Assembly (NCBI RefSeq): GCF_963678635.1
Contig: NC_087064.1
Span: 73,779,465 to 73,843,464 of the forward strand
Direction: 5' to 3'
DNA length: 64,000 nt
From: Symsagittifera roscoffensis
Lineage: Eukaryota > Xenacoelomorpha > Acoela > Convolutidae
In this document: positions 51,425-61,400 of the stretch, in pieces
Position numbering within the stretch: position 1 is the stretch's first letter
How the letters are laid out: the number at the start of each line of letters is the position of its first letter
Translations under genes and position numbers: made by a program
The notes under the pieces: model-generated
Told to the model about the DNA's origin: nothing
The model's database searches: none
The model's input: the letters and a program-made list of their open reading frames with translations, nothing else

Positions 51425-52160
51425 TTACGAGTGCACTCGCCAGATTTGATGAATTTGCAGATTAAAAAAAAACAATTCGAGGAATAATAGGTCTTGGTTA
51501 TGCAATCTTCTTCCGCCTCGCATTGTCCTACTTTCAAAAAAATCCTTGTTGGCATGGTTGTTGGTTTTTTCGAGAGCTTCGCACAAAGATTCCCAGGGAC
51601 TTCGATTAAAATTGCTCACGACAAGCTTTAGCAGTAATGTTAGTTTGTAGGGAGTCAATCATTGTTCTCTAAAGATAAACACTAAAACTTGATAGTAAGT
51701 TTCAACCCAATTTTTGTACTCACAGCGTTAAAATCACATCTTGCTCTTAGTAATTGCGTGCATTCATTCAAGCTCTTTCTCAAAATTTCACTGGGATCTT
51801 TAGTGGTGATGCACCCGCGGGTTTTTCCAGGAACTTTTGAGACGAGGTAGATGGCTTGTAGCACTTTTACAGACTTAACGTACGTATCTGCATTTTCTTT
51901 GTGGCGAGCAACAACTTCAGTTTTCCATACTTCTTCGAATAGATCTTCAATTTCTGTGCTAGCCTCTTTCATTTCTGCCTTGTAAGCGATGACAGTCAGC
52001 GCACAGATTCCAGAAAGAGAGACTGCACCCACTTTGCCAACTTTGTCTGCTCCTCCTATCAAGACAAGGGTGAAATGAAAAAATGGCTTTTTGGCCCCTC
52101 GTCTGGTCAAATTTTCCTCAAAGCTCTGAATGCCATCTTTTCGTGAGGACGCATGTCATC
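51425..52160 (-). CDS. exon-like ORFs of an unidentified gene (3' part)
   Basis: An open stretch 52,155-51,682 carries GKVGAVSLSGICALTVIAYK, then EMKEASTEIEDLFEEVWKTE and ILRKSLNECTQLLRARCDFN; a GT donor-like site follows near 51,719. A second open stretch, 51,658-51,425, carries LLLKLVVSNFNRSPWESLCE and EALEKTNNHANKDFF. Codon use and spacing look like exons of one gene on the minus strand. A helix-rich protein; family not recognised. Confidence 0.35.
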
Positions 52161-52162
52161 GA

Positions 52163-53739
52163 TTATTTTGGTGCCCTTTCACGAAGATCCGTTTCCACAC
52201 ATCGAGTAATCATGTGCTGGCATCTGGACAAACGCATCGAATGTCTTCGATGCTGACCAGTGACGTCTTGGGTAACTTTTTTTTCGAAATGACACATTGA
52301 ATTCACTTCTTTTACCAGTCTCTGGGGCTCGCAAGTTAGTGGGTGGAAGTCTGTAGAGTCATTTGACACATACAGTGGGAGCCACGAGACTGTATCAGAT
52401 GACTGCTCATTAGAGACACCAATAACCAGACGCAACAAAAATGGTGAATCGCCACTATAGGTCAGCTTTGCTCCTAACTGTCTTAGGGAGTTTGTTTGGC
52501 TGTACATTCAACCCTATTCTTGGTCGCCTGCTGTGGTGGGACCAACGTTCTGCTCCATAGCGTATCTGCTGTCTTTTCCACGGTACGCTGAATTTAAGGC
52601 TATAATTATTCAAAGGGGTAGGTACATTCATAAAAATAAGCAATGCTGAGACTAATAATCATGAGAGATATTTTTCCAAAAGAAAATTGACCTTCCTGCG
52701 AAACAGAAAACGCTACTAGTCGACTGTACACTAATGATGACATCGAGTAGCCTGAACGCGAGCCGTGTAACCTCCACACCATCAATCTCACAGCTGTCTC
52801 CCGAGATATCCCCGTGTAATCCATGAAGCTCCGTGGTTTTCAGTGAAAGAAACTGGGCCACTTCGAAATCCAGAAAAAGTTTTTTCGGGCTTACAGAAGT
52901 TTGTAAAGTAAACCACTATTTCGTCGGTTGCTCGACAAATGTGTCTAGAAGAAGGAACGAATAATTTGAAGCCTGTAATTTCAAGACGAGATCGAATAGT
53001 GTTGATAATATCATTAACGTTTCCGTTTTTGTCGCCTTAGCCGAATCATACTTGAAATCTTCCAAAAATCTCCGTTTCTTAAATAAGCGAGTAATTATAA
53101 AACGGGTCGAAAAAGTAAATCCACACTTTTTTCGACCACTTTTACCTCGTTTTATTCTCTGGGAGTCCTTTTCAGCTAATTCCATTAGTCCTTGGAGGCT
53201 AATTCTATGACATCGAACATAAAACAGAACTTGGAGCCAAAATCTTTCAGATCCTTTTGAAGTGCGCCATTCTTGTAGTTTCTCCAGAGCTCTCTTCCGA
53301 GTAGTCTTGCGAGAAATCGCATGCTTCGAAAATTGAATTTGATGATGCCTGTATAAGGATGCGGTTGCTAAATTTCTTGATGGTTCTGAGGGTGATGGAA
53401 GAGCGAAGGTTGTAAGATTGCTGATTTTGATGATGTCGGGATTCTTGATGAAATTATTAACTGTTCTAAGGGCGGTGTCGATCTGTTCTGATGGTTTATA
53501 ACACTAAAAGGTGAGTATTCGGGTAGCATTGTTTCTGAAAAGAAAAACTTGACCAGGTTCCTCCGTTTTTCGTTACACGGTATTTCCTTGAGCCCCGTAG
53601 AAATAACATCTGCATGGTTCCTGCTGCAGTGCAACCGAATGACTGCGTTGCCGTGGTATTGATATTTTTCGTACAAGACTGTCGACTCGTATGTCTGTTT
53701 GTTTGTCGGTACGTCGAGTGTCGTATCGGTTTTAGTCAA
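52163..53739 (-). CDS. exon-like ORFs of an unidentified gene (5' part)
   Basis: Three open stretches on the minus strand look coding: 53,739-53,368 (KYQYHGNAVIRLHCSRNHAD, VKFFFSETMLPEYSPF), 53,185-52,650 (RSRLEITGFKLFVPSS, VAQFLSLKTTELHGLHGDIS, EVTRLAFRLLDVIISVQ) and 52,507-52,163 (GDSPFLLRLVIGVSNEQSSD, SWLPLYVSNDSTDFHPLTCE). A donor-like GTACAG follows VIISVQ near 52,725. They may be exons of the same gene as 52,155-51,425. No known domain is seen; it could be a host gene. Confidence 0.35.
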
Positions 53740-53899
53740 TATTCGTGTTTTTTGTTGTTCGGAATTGTTTCAGGTGCAGTAACGAATGATTTTAGAAGAT
53801 TTTTCAACTTCTTCAAGAATTTGGAAGAACTTCAGTGTTGAATGAATAGAGAGTGTTACTTAATATATCCATATCCGTGGAATTACCATTTTGCTTGAT

Positions 53900-54370
53900 T
53901 AGAAAACTTGGCCTAACCGGCTTGGCCAAACTAATCGAAACAATTATGAAGTTTCATAGCGTCATAATTGTTTCGATACTTTTTAAGCTGTCAACTAAAA
54001 TAGTCATAAACTGTTTCTTGAGTTTAATTTATTGGATTTTCAAGTGTTAAGATTTTATAATCCAAGTGGTTTTGGTAATCGGAGGAGATAAACAAATGGT
54101 TATGGCAATCGGAGGAGATCAATAATTCTTGAAATACCCAGTTTAACTATACCGTGTAATTCTAGGTTACACCCTTTTTTCCTGTGATTTTTAACTTGGC
54201 CTAACCGACTTGGCCAAACTTGGGTTAAGCTTCAATGCCAGCGGATAGACTTCATAGCCAATTAGAGTCATAACTGTTTCGATACTTTTAAACCGTAAAC
54301 TAAAATAGTCACTAATTAGTGTTTCTTGAGTTTGATTAATAGGATTTTCGTTAGATTTCATAATTCGTGA
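53900..54370 (+). repeat. two diverged copies of a ~170 bp direct repeat
   Basis: ACTTGGCCTAACCG.CTTGGCCAAACT at 53,906 recurs at 54,195; after each, TCATAATTGTTTCGATACTTTT (or a close variant) and TTTCTTGAGTTT follow. The copies differ by an insertion of ~35 bp and many base changes. No gene. Confidence 0.7.
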
Positions 54371-54529
54371 TTATCATACGCTTATTATATAAGTTCCTCA
54401 TTTTTCCTGTTATATGCTTTCTTGAAAAAAGTCTTCATCTTCTAAAAAAAAAATTTCCAGTAAACAAAACATTAATTATATCATGGTTTCTGAATTGTAT
54501 GAGTAGCCGTTTAGTTAACTAACCACCCC

Positions 54530-55380
54530 AAATACGGAAAAAATCCGTTCAGTTTTGCAAAATCTCAAAACTGACAGTAGTTAATGGCGCCGTTCAGTCT
54601 ATTTTTCATCCTAAATACTGAAGTAGTCGTTCGGTCGAGGTGTGTTAAATCTCAAATTTTGAAGCAGAGGAATGTGTAATGGCGCCGTGCAGTGTATCCC
54701 AAATACTAAAAATCTCAAATTTTGACCAAAAAGAAAGTATGATGGCGCCGCGCAGTCTATTGCCCATCCTAAAACCTGAAATAATTTGCTCAAGTTTTGC
54801 AAAAGCTCAATAGTTCTTGCTGCAGTTCAAATCAATCTCAGATACTGATCAGCTCGTTCCAATTTCGTTCCAATTTCGTTCCAATTTACGTTAAAAATTT
54901 TATTTCATTGAGAACAGCTTAATGTACACTGACAAGTTTTTGCAGTTGCAAAATCCCAAATACTGACATAATTCCAATACTGACAAAATCCCAAATACCG
55001 ACAAAATCCCAATTTCTGACAAAATCCCAAACACTGACAAAATCCCAATTAATGACAAAATCCTAAATACTGACAAAATCCCAAATACTGACAAAATCCC
55101 AATACTGACAAAAAGCCAGTTACTGACAAAATACCAAATGCTGACAAAATCCCAAATATTGACGAAATCCCAATTACTGACAAAATCCCAAATACTGAAA
55201 AAATCCCAATTACTGACAAAATCCCAAATACTGACAAAATACCAAATATTGACAAAATCACAATTTTTGACAAAAAATTCTACCATTGCAGAACTTCTTG
55301 TCAGTAATTGGGATTTTGTCAATATTTCGGATTTAGCAGAACTGCAACGAACTATAATCAGTATTTGGGATTTCAAAATG
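54530..55380. repeat. tandem arrays of ATACTGACAAAATCCCAA (about 18 bp)
   Basis: More than 15 copies of an 17-18 bp unit lie at 54,955-55,275, and looser AAATACTGAA units at 54,530-54,850. Two inverted units (CAGTAATTGGGATTTTGTCA at 55,302 and CAGTATTTGGGATT at 55,359) end the array. Frames such as 55,376-54,900 (minus) are translations of the repeat. Related CCCAAATACTGAAAT phrases recur inside the JmjC gene intron at 58,900. Confidence 0.9.
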
Positions 55381-56230
55381 GGGGGGTTGGTAGTTAACAG
55401 GGTACAGAATTCGTGGGGGCAATTCAGGGGTATATAATTTTATAGGGGGCTATTCCCTGGTTTGCGCCTTATGGTGGGCAACCCGAGTCGCTACAAAGGT
55501 ACCGCAGAGGGAAAAAAATAACAAGATCCAAAACCGCGGTTTTGGATTCTAATATTTTCTCCCCTTCATGGTACCTTGTAACAAATATGCCATCAAGAAT
55601 TTAAATTTAAATTATTATTTCTTGAAAATTGATTTTTTATTAAACCGCGGTTGATCCTATCCATTTAATTTGAAAATATTTTCAGATCTGATTCAGTTTT
55701 ATTTTTGATTTTAATTCCTTTTTCATTACCGGTCAACCCGATATATGACTGGCTTTGAGTGCAAAAATAAGTTTATCATTACTGTTAACGTGTATCTTAG
55801 GATACTAACGGGTCTGATGGTCTAGATAACAAAAAATGTGGCTCTCAAACAAAAGGTTAAGGGATCGAATCCGCGCCTCTGCAGGATGATTTTAAAACAA
55901 CGAAGTAAACGTGCATCACAAAAATTGTGGCTTAAAGACGTTTTTTTAAAAAAAAATGTATATCATAATGGAATTTAAGGCTCGTACTTTACAGTTGAGG
56001 TACCGCTTTCACATCCTAAAGAGTATCACAAATTTGATGTGGCAAAAATTCTAAATTGTTTGATCCTGGTTTCTAAAAAAATGATATGGATAGTGATTAA
56101 GAATTTGCAGATTCCACTAAAATCATGGGATTTTTTTCCTTTACCCCCCTCACACATGAATCAATTTTATATTGTATGGAGGGTTTTGCTATCAATCCTT
56201 TCTTGGACTGATTTTATTTTTGTTTTCTTT
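55380..56230. other. no gene recognised except a tRNA-like remnant
   Basis: Contains a G-run (55,381-55,386), a purine-rich stretch and the tRNA-like piece at 55,811-55,883. An 82-codon frame at 56,039-56,287 is mostly upstream, intron-like sequence. Confidence 0.4.
55811..55883 (+). pseudogene. tRNA-Glu-like remnant (SINE head or tRNA pseudogene)
   Basis: It has an A-box-like TGATGGTCTAGATAAC, an anticodon-arm-like GTGGCTCTCAAAC (CTC in the anticodon place) and a B box GGATCGAATCC. The ends do not pair as an acceptor stem and the T stem is short, so it is not a working tRNA. The internal promoter boxes are those of tRNA-derived SINEs. Confidence 0.4.
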
Positions 56231-56234
56231 TCCA

Positions 56235-56590
56235 GAGTGCGACCAACAAATTTCGCAAAAAAGCAACTTGGTCTGCCATTTTGCTGAAAAGCGATGCCAG
56301 AAAAGGGATGCAAAACTGCACAAACTGACTTGCATGTTCTGTGGCACGGAGAGGTGTGGCACGCAGAGCATGTATTATCGCCTGGATGCTGGGAGAGAAT
56401 AAGAGCCAATCGAAGATCTGGGTTCAAACGAAAGCTGCTCTCTCCCACTAGGAAAAGTTATAACTTTGTGCGGAACACTTATGAGGGGTGCCAATTACCA
56501 TTCAGAACGAAGCAGAGGAGGGCAAATTGGATCTGCGAGGATGAAATTGGCGATGATCAGAGTGAGAGAAGATGTGTGCTTTTGAAATAA
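56235..56590 (+). CDS. Cys-rich exon (possible zinc-binding)
   Basis: An acceptor TTTTCTTTTCCAG ends at about 56,234. The frame then reads CDQQISQKSNLVCHFAEKRC, HKLTCMFCGTERCG, and stops at 56,402; another frame (56,294-56,590) stays open longer and contains SFxR-like YNFVRNTYEGCQLPFRTKQ. Cys/His spacing suggests zinc binding but fits no finger type I know. It may belong to the gene that continues at 57,013. Confidence 0.35.
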
Positions 56591-56612
56591 GATATAAAAT
56601 AAGATATGTTTC

Positions 56613-56996
56613 TTGACTTCAAATTCAAACTGTTTTAGCACTAAGCCAAATATTTCAGTCCACGTCTGCGCAACTAGACTGTATCACGGCGACGACAAAG
56701 AGGCAGTTGACGAGACGAGATGGACTACCTTAAGAAATGCGTTGGGAATCAGCAGAAAGACGAGAAAGACCAAGACGACGAAAAGGACGACCTCCTGGAA
56801 CAAACATGAGCAAGGCAGAAATGGGCATGATGTGACGACTACCTGGCAAGCAGGAACCAAACGAGCCAGATGCAACGAGTGGGTACAAGCAGGAACAATC
56901 GGCGACGTTTTGGTGCAAAATGGAGCCGGAGGACCATTCAAATTGCATGTAACAAAACACCGTTTTTTTCTTTTATATAATAAAGTCTTCAATTAG
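56613..56996 (+). CDS. possible exon, charged
   Basis: After a TATTTCAG acceptor at 56,659 the frame is open to about 56,996. All three frames are partly open here (for example KDEKDQDDEKDDLLEQT and PDATSGYKQEQSATFWCK), so the correct one cannot be chosen. GC content is higher than in the flanks, as expected for an exon. Confidence 0.3.
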   Translation: MTSNSNCFSTKPNISVHVCATRLYHGDDKEAVDETRWTTLRNALGISRKTRKTKTTKRTTSWNKHEQGRNGHDVTTTWQAGTKRARCNEWVQAGTIGDVLVQNGAGGPFKLHVTKHRFFLLYNKVFN

Positions 56997-57016
56997 ATCA
57001 ATATCACTGTTTTAGC

Positions 57017-57486
57017 CCTCTATTTCGCTGAATGACAGTGAAATCTCCAAAGGCACTGCTCCAGGTAATGTTGGTGATACAGTTACTGCTCCAGAAGTGA
57101 CAAGTACTATCAAGGAACAAGGGCACTGGTCCAACGGCACTGCTCCAGGTACTGTTGGTACTACAGTTACCACTCCAGAAGTGACAAGTACTATCGATGA
57201 ACATACCTCGGAAGTCACCCATCGGTGCGCCAAATTGCCCATCGGTGCGCCAGCTGCGCCAATTAGGTTGGTACTACTTCCCGAGGTACCGATTGGACCG
57301 TGTCTGAGACCAGATCCGCTTCCTCTCATACCAGAGTTCGTTTCGCCCTTTCCTCTACCAGGCTCTTTTTGGCCACTTTATCTGGTTGAAGCAGATCTGA
57401 GAACAAATGAACGACCTCCTCTGGTGCGGATACAGAAATCAAAAGCTCTTCGGGAATTTTGCTGTGGTTTCAGGCAGCTCTTGTAG
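57017..57486 (+). CDS. Thr/Pro-rich exon with an internal duplication
   Basis: An acceptor (CACTGTTTTAG) ends at 57,016. The frame carries GTAPGNVGDTVTAPEVTSTI and, 26 codons later, GTAPGTVGTTVTTPEVTSTI; then THRCAKLPIGAPAAPIRLVL and a Pro-rich part, ending TAG at 57,486. It could be a low-complexity linker of the JmjC gene that starts ~300 bp further on, or a gene of its own. No domain. Confidence 0.4.
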
Positions 57487-57804
57487 CACGAGTGCCAGTC
57501 AGATTGACATGTTACCTCCAATTCACCATGTCAAACTAAGAGATAGACTTTCGCAAGTGAGCATCTGAACCTAAAACTAGCTCAAAATCGTTATAATTAA
57601 ATTTCGATCATCTTTTTTGGGTATTTTGTTAGATCATGCCTGCCTTAAGTCTAATACAAGGCGTGCCTCCGGTTGATCTTGTCAGCTGGATCCAGTCAGA
57701 CTGATTTATTGGCCAACGAGGAGCTTTGTTAGTTCTATCGGCTAAATCCGTCAGAGGGTTCAAAAACCAACTAGCGGATAGTTGCCAGTTTGACAACCGA
57801 TTGT

Positions 57805-59159
57805 ATGGGGAAAATTTCATTGAAGGAATACCCCGAGGAACTCAGAGCTAGACGGTACATCTTAAAGGAAAAAGTAATCAGTTTTTTTAAAGTAATTAGA
57901 CTCCTAATAACACTCCAGTTTTCAAGTAAGTTTAACCTCACATTTGTGTTCAATCCTAGGAATATATACGATTAGTTAAGCCAGCTGATGTTCATACTTT
58001 GTTCCGATCAATGTCGCCAATGTTCTGGAATATCATTGATGCTGATGCTTCCTTGTCGGCTGCCACGAAACTCTCTGTCCCAAAATCAGTCAAGGATGTG
58101 TCGTTGGGACACATACACAAAAGGAAGTTGGAGAAGACAAAAGTACCGACGAAGGAGTCAAGCTACTTGCTGTTATCGCAGGCTGGTGCAATAACCCCAT
58201 TTCACCCGGATTTATCCGGTACATCTGTGATGTACTTTTTAGTGAAAGGTTAATCCAAGTTTGGTGCACAATTTTTTCAACGAAATACATAAATAGTAAA
58301 TATGTTCCACTCAGGTCTTTTTTCTTTTAGGCTGCAAAAATTTTATTTGATGGTCCCGTCGGTCAAGATTAAGCAGATGTTCCAGGAATATCTGATGCAG
58401 CGATCTCTGGGTCGGAAACGAATGATTCCCAGAGATGATCCTCACTGTGATGCTGGAGGGTGTCAGAAAATTGTTCTGACGGAGCGCCAGGCCCTTGTTA
58501 TGCCAGTTGGTATGATACACATGGTTGAAACGCATTCAGAGTCAGTGGCTCTGGGTGACAATTTTATTCAACGTGGAGACCTGCTGACGGCTGCCAGAGG
58601 TTTTTCGACATGAGTGGAAAGACGAAGAGCCCTTCAGCAGCTGCTACCCTGCTTTTCCGATGTTGGCTCTGAATGAACTTATGGTGCATCTGTGGTTAGT
58701 ATCTAAGATTAAACTGATACATTTTTGTCGAAATAAATGAAAATAGAGAAAGATATTTTTATAGCACCAGAGACGCGATCCCGCCACAAGAATTAGCAGA
58801 TCGGGAGGAGGTCTGGAGAAATCTGAAGGCGCTTGACAAAACTTTAGATAACCACCTTGCCAGAATAATTTGCGTAAGTACTTCTGGCCGAATTTCATCC
58901 CAAATACTGAAATACTTACTTCCTGATCCCAAAAACTGCACCCAGTTTAATGGCATATACTGAAATATTCAATTGATCCCAAAATTGAGTTTCGTCATCC
59001 CGTATATCAAAACCCTTAACTTTGTATTTTAAGCGAACAACTAAGGAAAGGCTGGCGAATAAAGAAGAGATGGACAGTCTCTTCCAACACCATCGTGGGT
59101 CATGCGGAGAATTGCCAGTGGGGGCATTGACTGCCCAAATATCAGTCAAAAGGGCCTGA
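57805..59159 (+). CDS. JmjC-domain protein (putative histone/protein demethylase), five exons
   Basis: Exons: 57,805-57,873, 57,960-58,248, 58,331-58,694, 58,765-58,873, 59,034-59,159; upstream exons are possible. Exon 2 ends SSYLLLSQAGAITPFHPDLS then GTSVMYFLVKG, the JmjC core with the iron-binding His-x-Asp (FHPD). Exon 3 has KFYLMVPSVKIKQMFQ and QALVMPVGMIHMVETHSESV with the third metal ligand (IHMVE), then ALGDNFIQRG. This order matches the KDM2/PHF8-type branch of JmjC oxygenases. Exons 4-5 join in phase to a helical tail ending SVKRA. Two single-base breaks, both in homopolymers (A run at 58,335, T run at 58,608), need correction for one frame, so assembly error is likely. No PHD or F-box part is seen. 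Confidence 0.7.
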
Positions 59160-59340
59160 AGGCTTTCTAAAACCACAATCAAAAAAGTAATTCCGACTGT
59201 TTTTATTAGTTGATATTTTAATATACACAGATTTATTAATTGATATTTTAAAAACAGTTTTTTTCCTATAAATTGAATTATGATTCTAACTTTTAGAAAG
59301 CAGTCTGAGTAACTAACTGAATTACTGAAATTCAGAAAAC
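59160..59340. other. short spacer between the JmjC gene and the RING-like ORF
   Basis: 180 bp, AT-rich with a duplicated TTAATTGATATTTTAA-type phrase. The two genes are on the same strand. Confidence 0.4.
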
Positions 59341-59550
59341 ATGAATGCGACTACTGAATGCGACATGAAAAGTCACATGTGCCCCATCTGCTGTCATGAT
59401 GGACGGAATCTGAACAAGATTTACAATGGGGCTGTCGAGCACAAGCTGTGCTTTGTCTGCTATCGGAAGGTGCAGGATGAGCCTCAACCAAACTGCCTCT
59501 TATGTCGGCAGGACTTGCCGCCTTTCACTAGCTTCTTGCCACACATGTAA
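59341..59550 (+). CDS. short RING-like zinc-binding protein, 69 residues
   Basis: ATG 59,341 to TAA 59,550. Cys pairs: CPIC (residues 14-17), LCFVC (about 36-40) and NCLLCRQDLPP (about 52-62), with His in VEHKLC. This is the C..C - (C)xHxxCxxC - CxxC layout of RING fingers, but the usual Cys two residues before the His is Val, so one zinc site may be incomplete. RING proteins act as ubiquitin ligases. Very short; may be the last exon of a longer gene. It lies 180 bp behind the JmjC gene. Confidence 0.5.
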   Translation: MNATTECDMKSHMCPICCHDGRNLNKIYNGAVEHKLCFVCYRKVQDEPQPNCLLCRQDLPPFTSFLPHM

Positions 59551-59699
59551 CTATTGCTTTTGACCTTGTTTATTGCATATTAAACTAACTAAGCCTGGTG
59601 CCATGTGAACAACCTCTTCTTTCCAACTTTGACCACTAACTTGAATCTTACCAATGTAAACCACAAAAGAATATCCAACCCTTCCTCCATATCGATGAT

Positions 59700-60290
59700 T
59701 TTTTACCTTTGCTTAGTTCCTCTGACACAAACGAGGATACAAATGCCGAGGATGATGATGAGGAGGGAGGAGACCAGATCGAAGTCGAGACAGTGGTGCC
59801 CTACCGTGTTTCCGACTCGGAGTCGGAACCGGAGCAACTGAGGAGTGTCTCCGACTTTAACTGCTCTCGGGCAGTGACGAGGAGGAGAGCACTGCCTTGA
59901 ACGCTCTTGGGTTCTCCGACGCGCGGGATCGCGGTCGCGGGCACGCTGTGGTCTGAGATCGGCGAGTCGAAGAGGTCTCCTTGAGCGATGACGACATGCC
60001 CTATAATTGGGCAAGCGGTTGGTGGAGCAGTCGCGGACGAGCAGCTCCGTCAGTCACCGCGACTGCAAACCTTCCAGGCCGGACCCGGGGCCGAGTACGC
60101 GCCAGAACCACTGGGTCATCCCAACCTGGGGTCGGACCCTCATCGTGAAGGTTCAAAATCTCAAAATATATTACTTAAATGGTTTTTGACTAATTTATTA
60201 GAAAACTGTTTTTTAGCCGTCACACATCAGCGCTCGTACTCTACAGTGCCCTACAGATAATATGCTACTGTATGTCATTTATCAGTAAGT
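59700..60290 (+). repeat. GC-rich coding-like repeat, copy 1
   Basis: From about 59,812 to 60,285 it matches 63,513-63,990 at more than 90 percent by eye. In one frame it reads SESEPEQLRSVSDF, then in others an acidic DEEES part, DDDMPYNWASGWW and an Arg/Gly-rich stretch. GC content (over 55 percent) is far above the window. Copy 1 has an acidic lead-in (NEDTNAEDDDEEGG, from 59,709) that copy 2 lacks. It looks like the N-terminal region of a transposon or host nuclear protein spread as a repeat. Confidence 0.6.
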
Positions 60291-60960
60291 GTTCCAAATC
60301 TCAAATCTTAATATATATTACTATATTTTATGACATATATTTTCTGACTATTTTATTAGAAAACAGTTTTTAGCCGTCACTCATCAGCACTCGTACCCTT
60401 CACTAGTTTGCTCCACAGATATTATGCTACAGTATGCCTCACTTGCTACAGTATGCCTCAATATGATACATAATGCTACAGTATGCCTCATCAGCGCTCG
60501 TACCCTACAGTGCCCTACAGACAGTATGCTATAGTATGTATAATACCCCTCACTTGTATACTCGTACCCTTCACTAGTACCCTTCACTAGTATGCTCTAC
60601 AGACATTATGCTAGAGTATGCTTCGTAGCCTTCACTAGAATGCTCTACAGACAGTATGCCTCACTTGTCAGTAAAAGTTCAAACTCTACAATCTCAAAAT
60701 AAATTACTAAAAAATTAATTGACTAAATTATTAGAAAACTGTTTTTTAGCCGTCACTCAACAGCGCCCGTCCAGTATCATCTACTTATCAGTAATTTTTT
60801 TCTACTTATCAGTAATTAGAATGACGATGAGGAGGAATGCTAAACAAAGGAATGCCCTACTTATCAGCGTGCCAGCTTTATCAGAGTACCAGCTTTATCA
60901 GAGTCACTAAGCCAGAGTAATTTTTATCACTCTACCATTAAGTCAACCACAGTAAGCCTC
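60220..60960 (+). repeat. degenerate tandem repeats with CTACAGTATGC
   Basis: Phrases CTACAGTATGCCTCA, CCTACAGTGCCCTACAGA, TCGTACCCTTCACTAGT and AGAAAACTGTTTTTTAGCCGTCA recur many times. The AGAAAACTGTTTTTTAGCCGTCA phrase, at 60,200, 60,357, 60,731 and 63,906, marks a larger unit of roughly 160-370 bp. No gene. Confidence 0.8.
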
Positions 60961-61400
60961 ACATTATACTCATATCAGCCCTTATCAGTAAATCTATAAG
61001 ACTTTAGTTGGTTAGTCTTTTGTACCAAAACTGCTGTGCTTCCTACGTTGCTTCCTATGTGAAATCTTCTATATTGGTGCACATATCATTGGATTGGAAT
61101 TGTTTAGTTTTTGTAGTTGGTGGAATTAAAATTCCCAAATAATTCTTTTTGATTTCCAAAAATTAGCTCTACTGAAGCTAATTGTGATTGTTTTTAGATC
61201 CAGTCGTGTAATCTTAATTATGCGCCCAAATGACAAAAATTTGGCTGTACAAATTAACCAAGGATAGATGCTTACACTCAAAACGGGCTCATGACGATCA
61301 AAACGTGGTGGTCTTCTCCTTTCCTAAAAACTATAGAAATGTATCGTCAATCCTCATTTTATGATCTCACTGTGCATACCTTCTTTTCCCTTCTATAATT
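60960..61400. other. no gene seen
   Basis: Mixed AT-rich sequence between the repeats and the nuclease gene; probably contains its promoter. Confidence 0.4.

Noticed and set aside
54900-55376. 158-codon minus frame with WDFVSIWDFVSNWDF repeats
   Set aside because: Produced by the 18 bp tandem repeat, whose length is a multiple of three; frames on both strands are open for the same reason.
55811-55883. Functional tRNA-Glu
   Set aside because: Acceptor and T stems do not pair.
59703-60014. Arg-rich minus frame in the GC-rich repeat (also 63,474-63,713)
   Set aside because: Antisense of the acidic/RG coding-like frame; high GC keeps all frames open.
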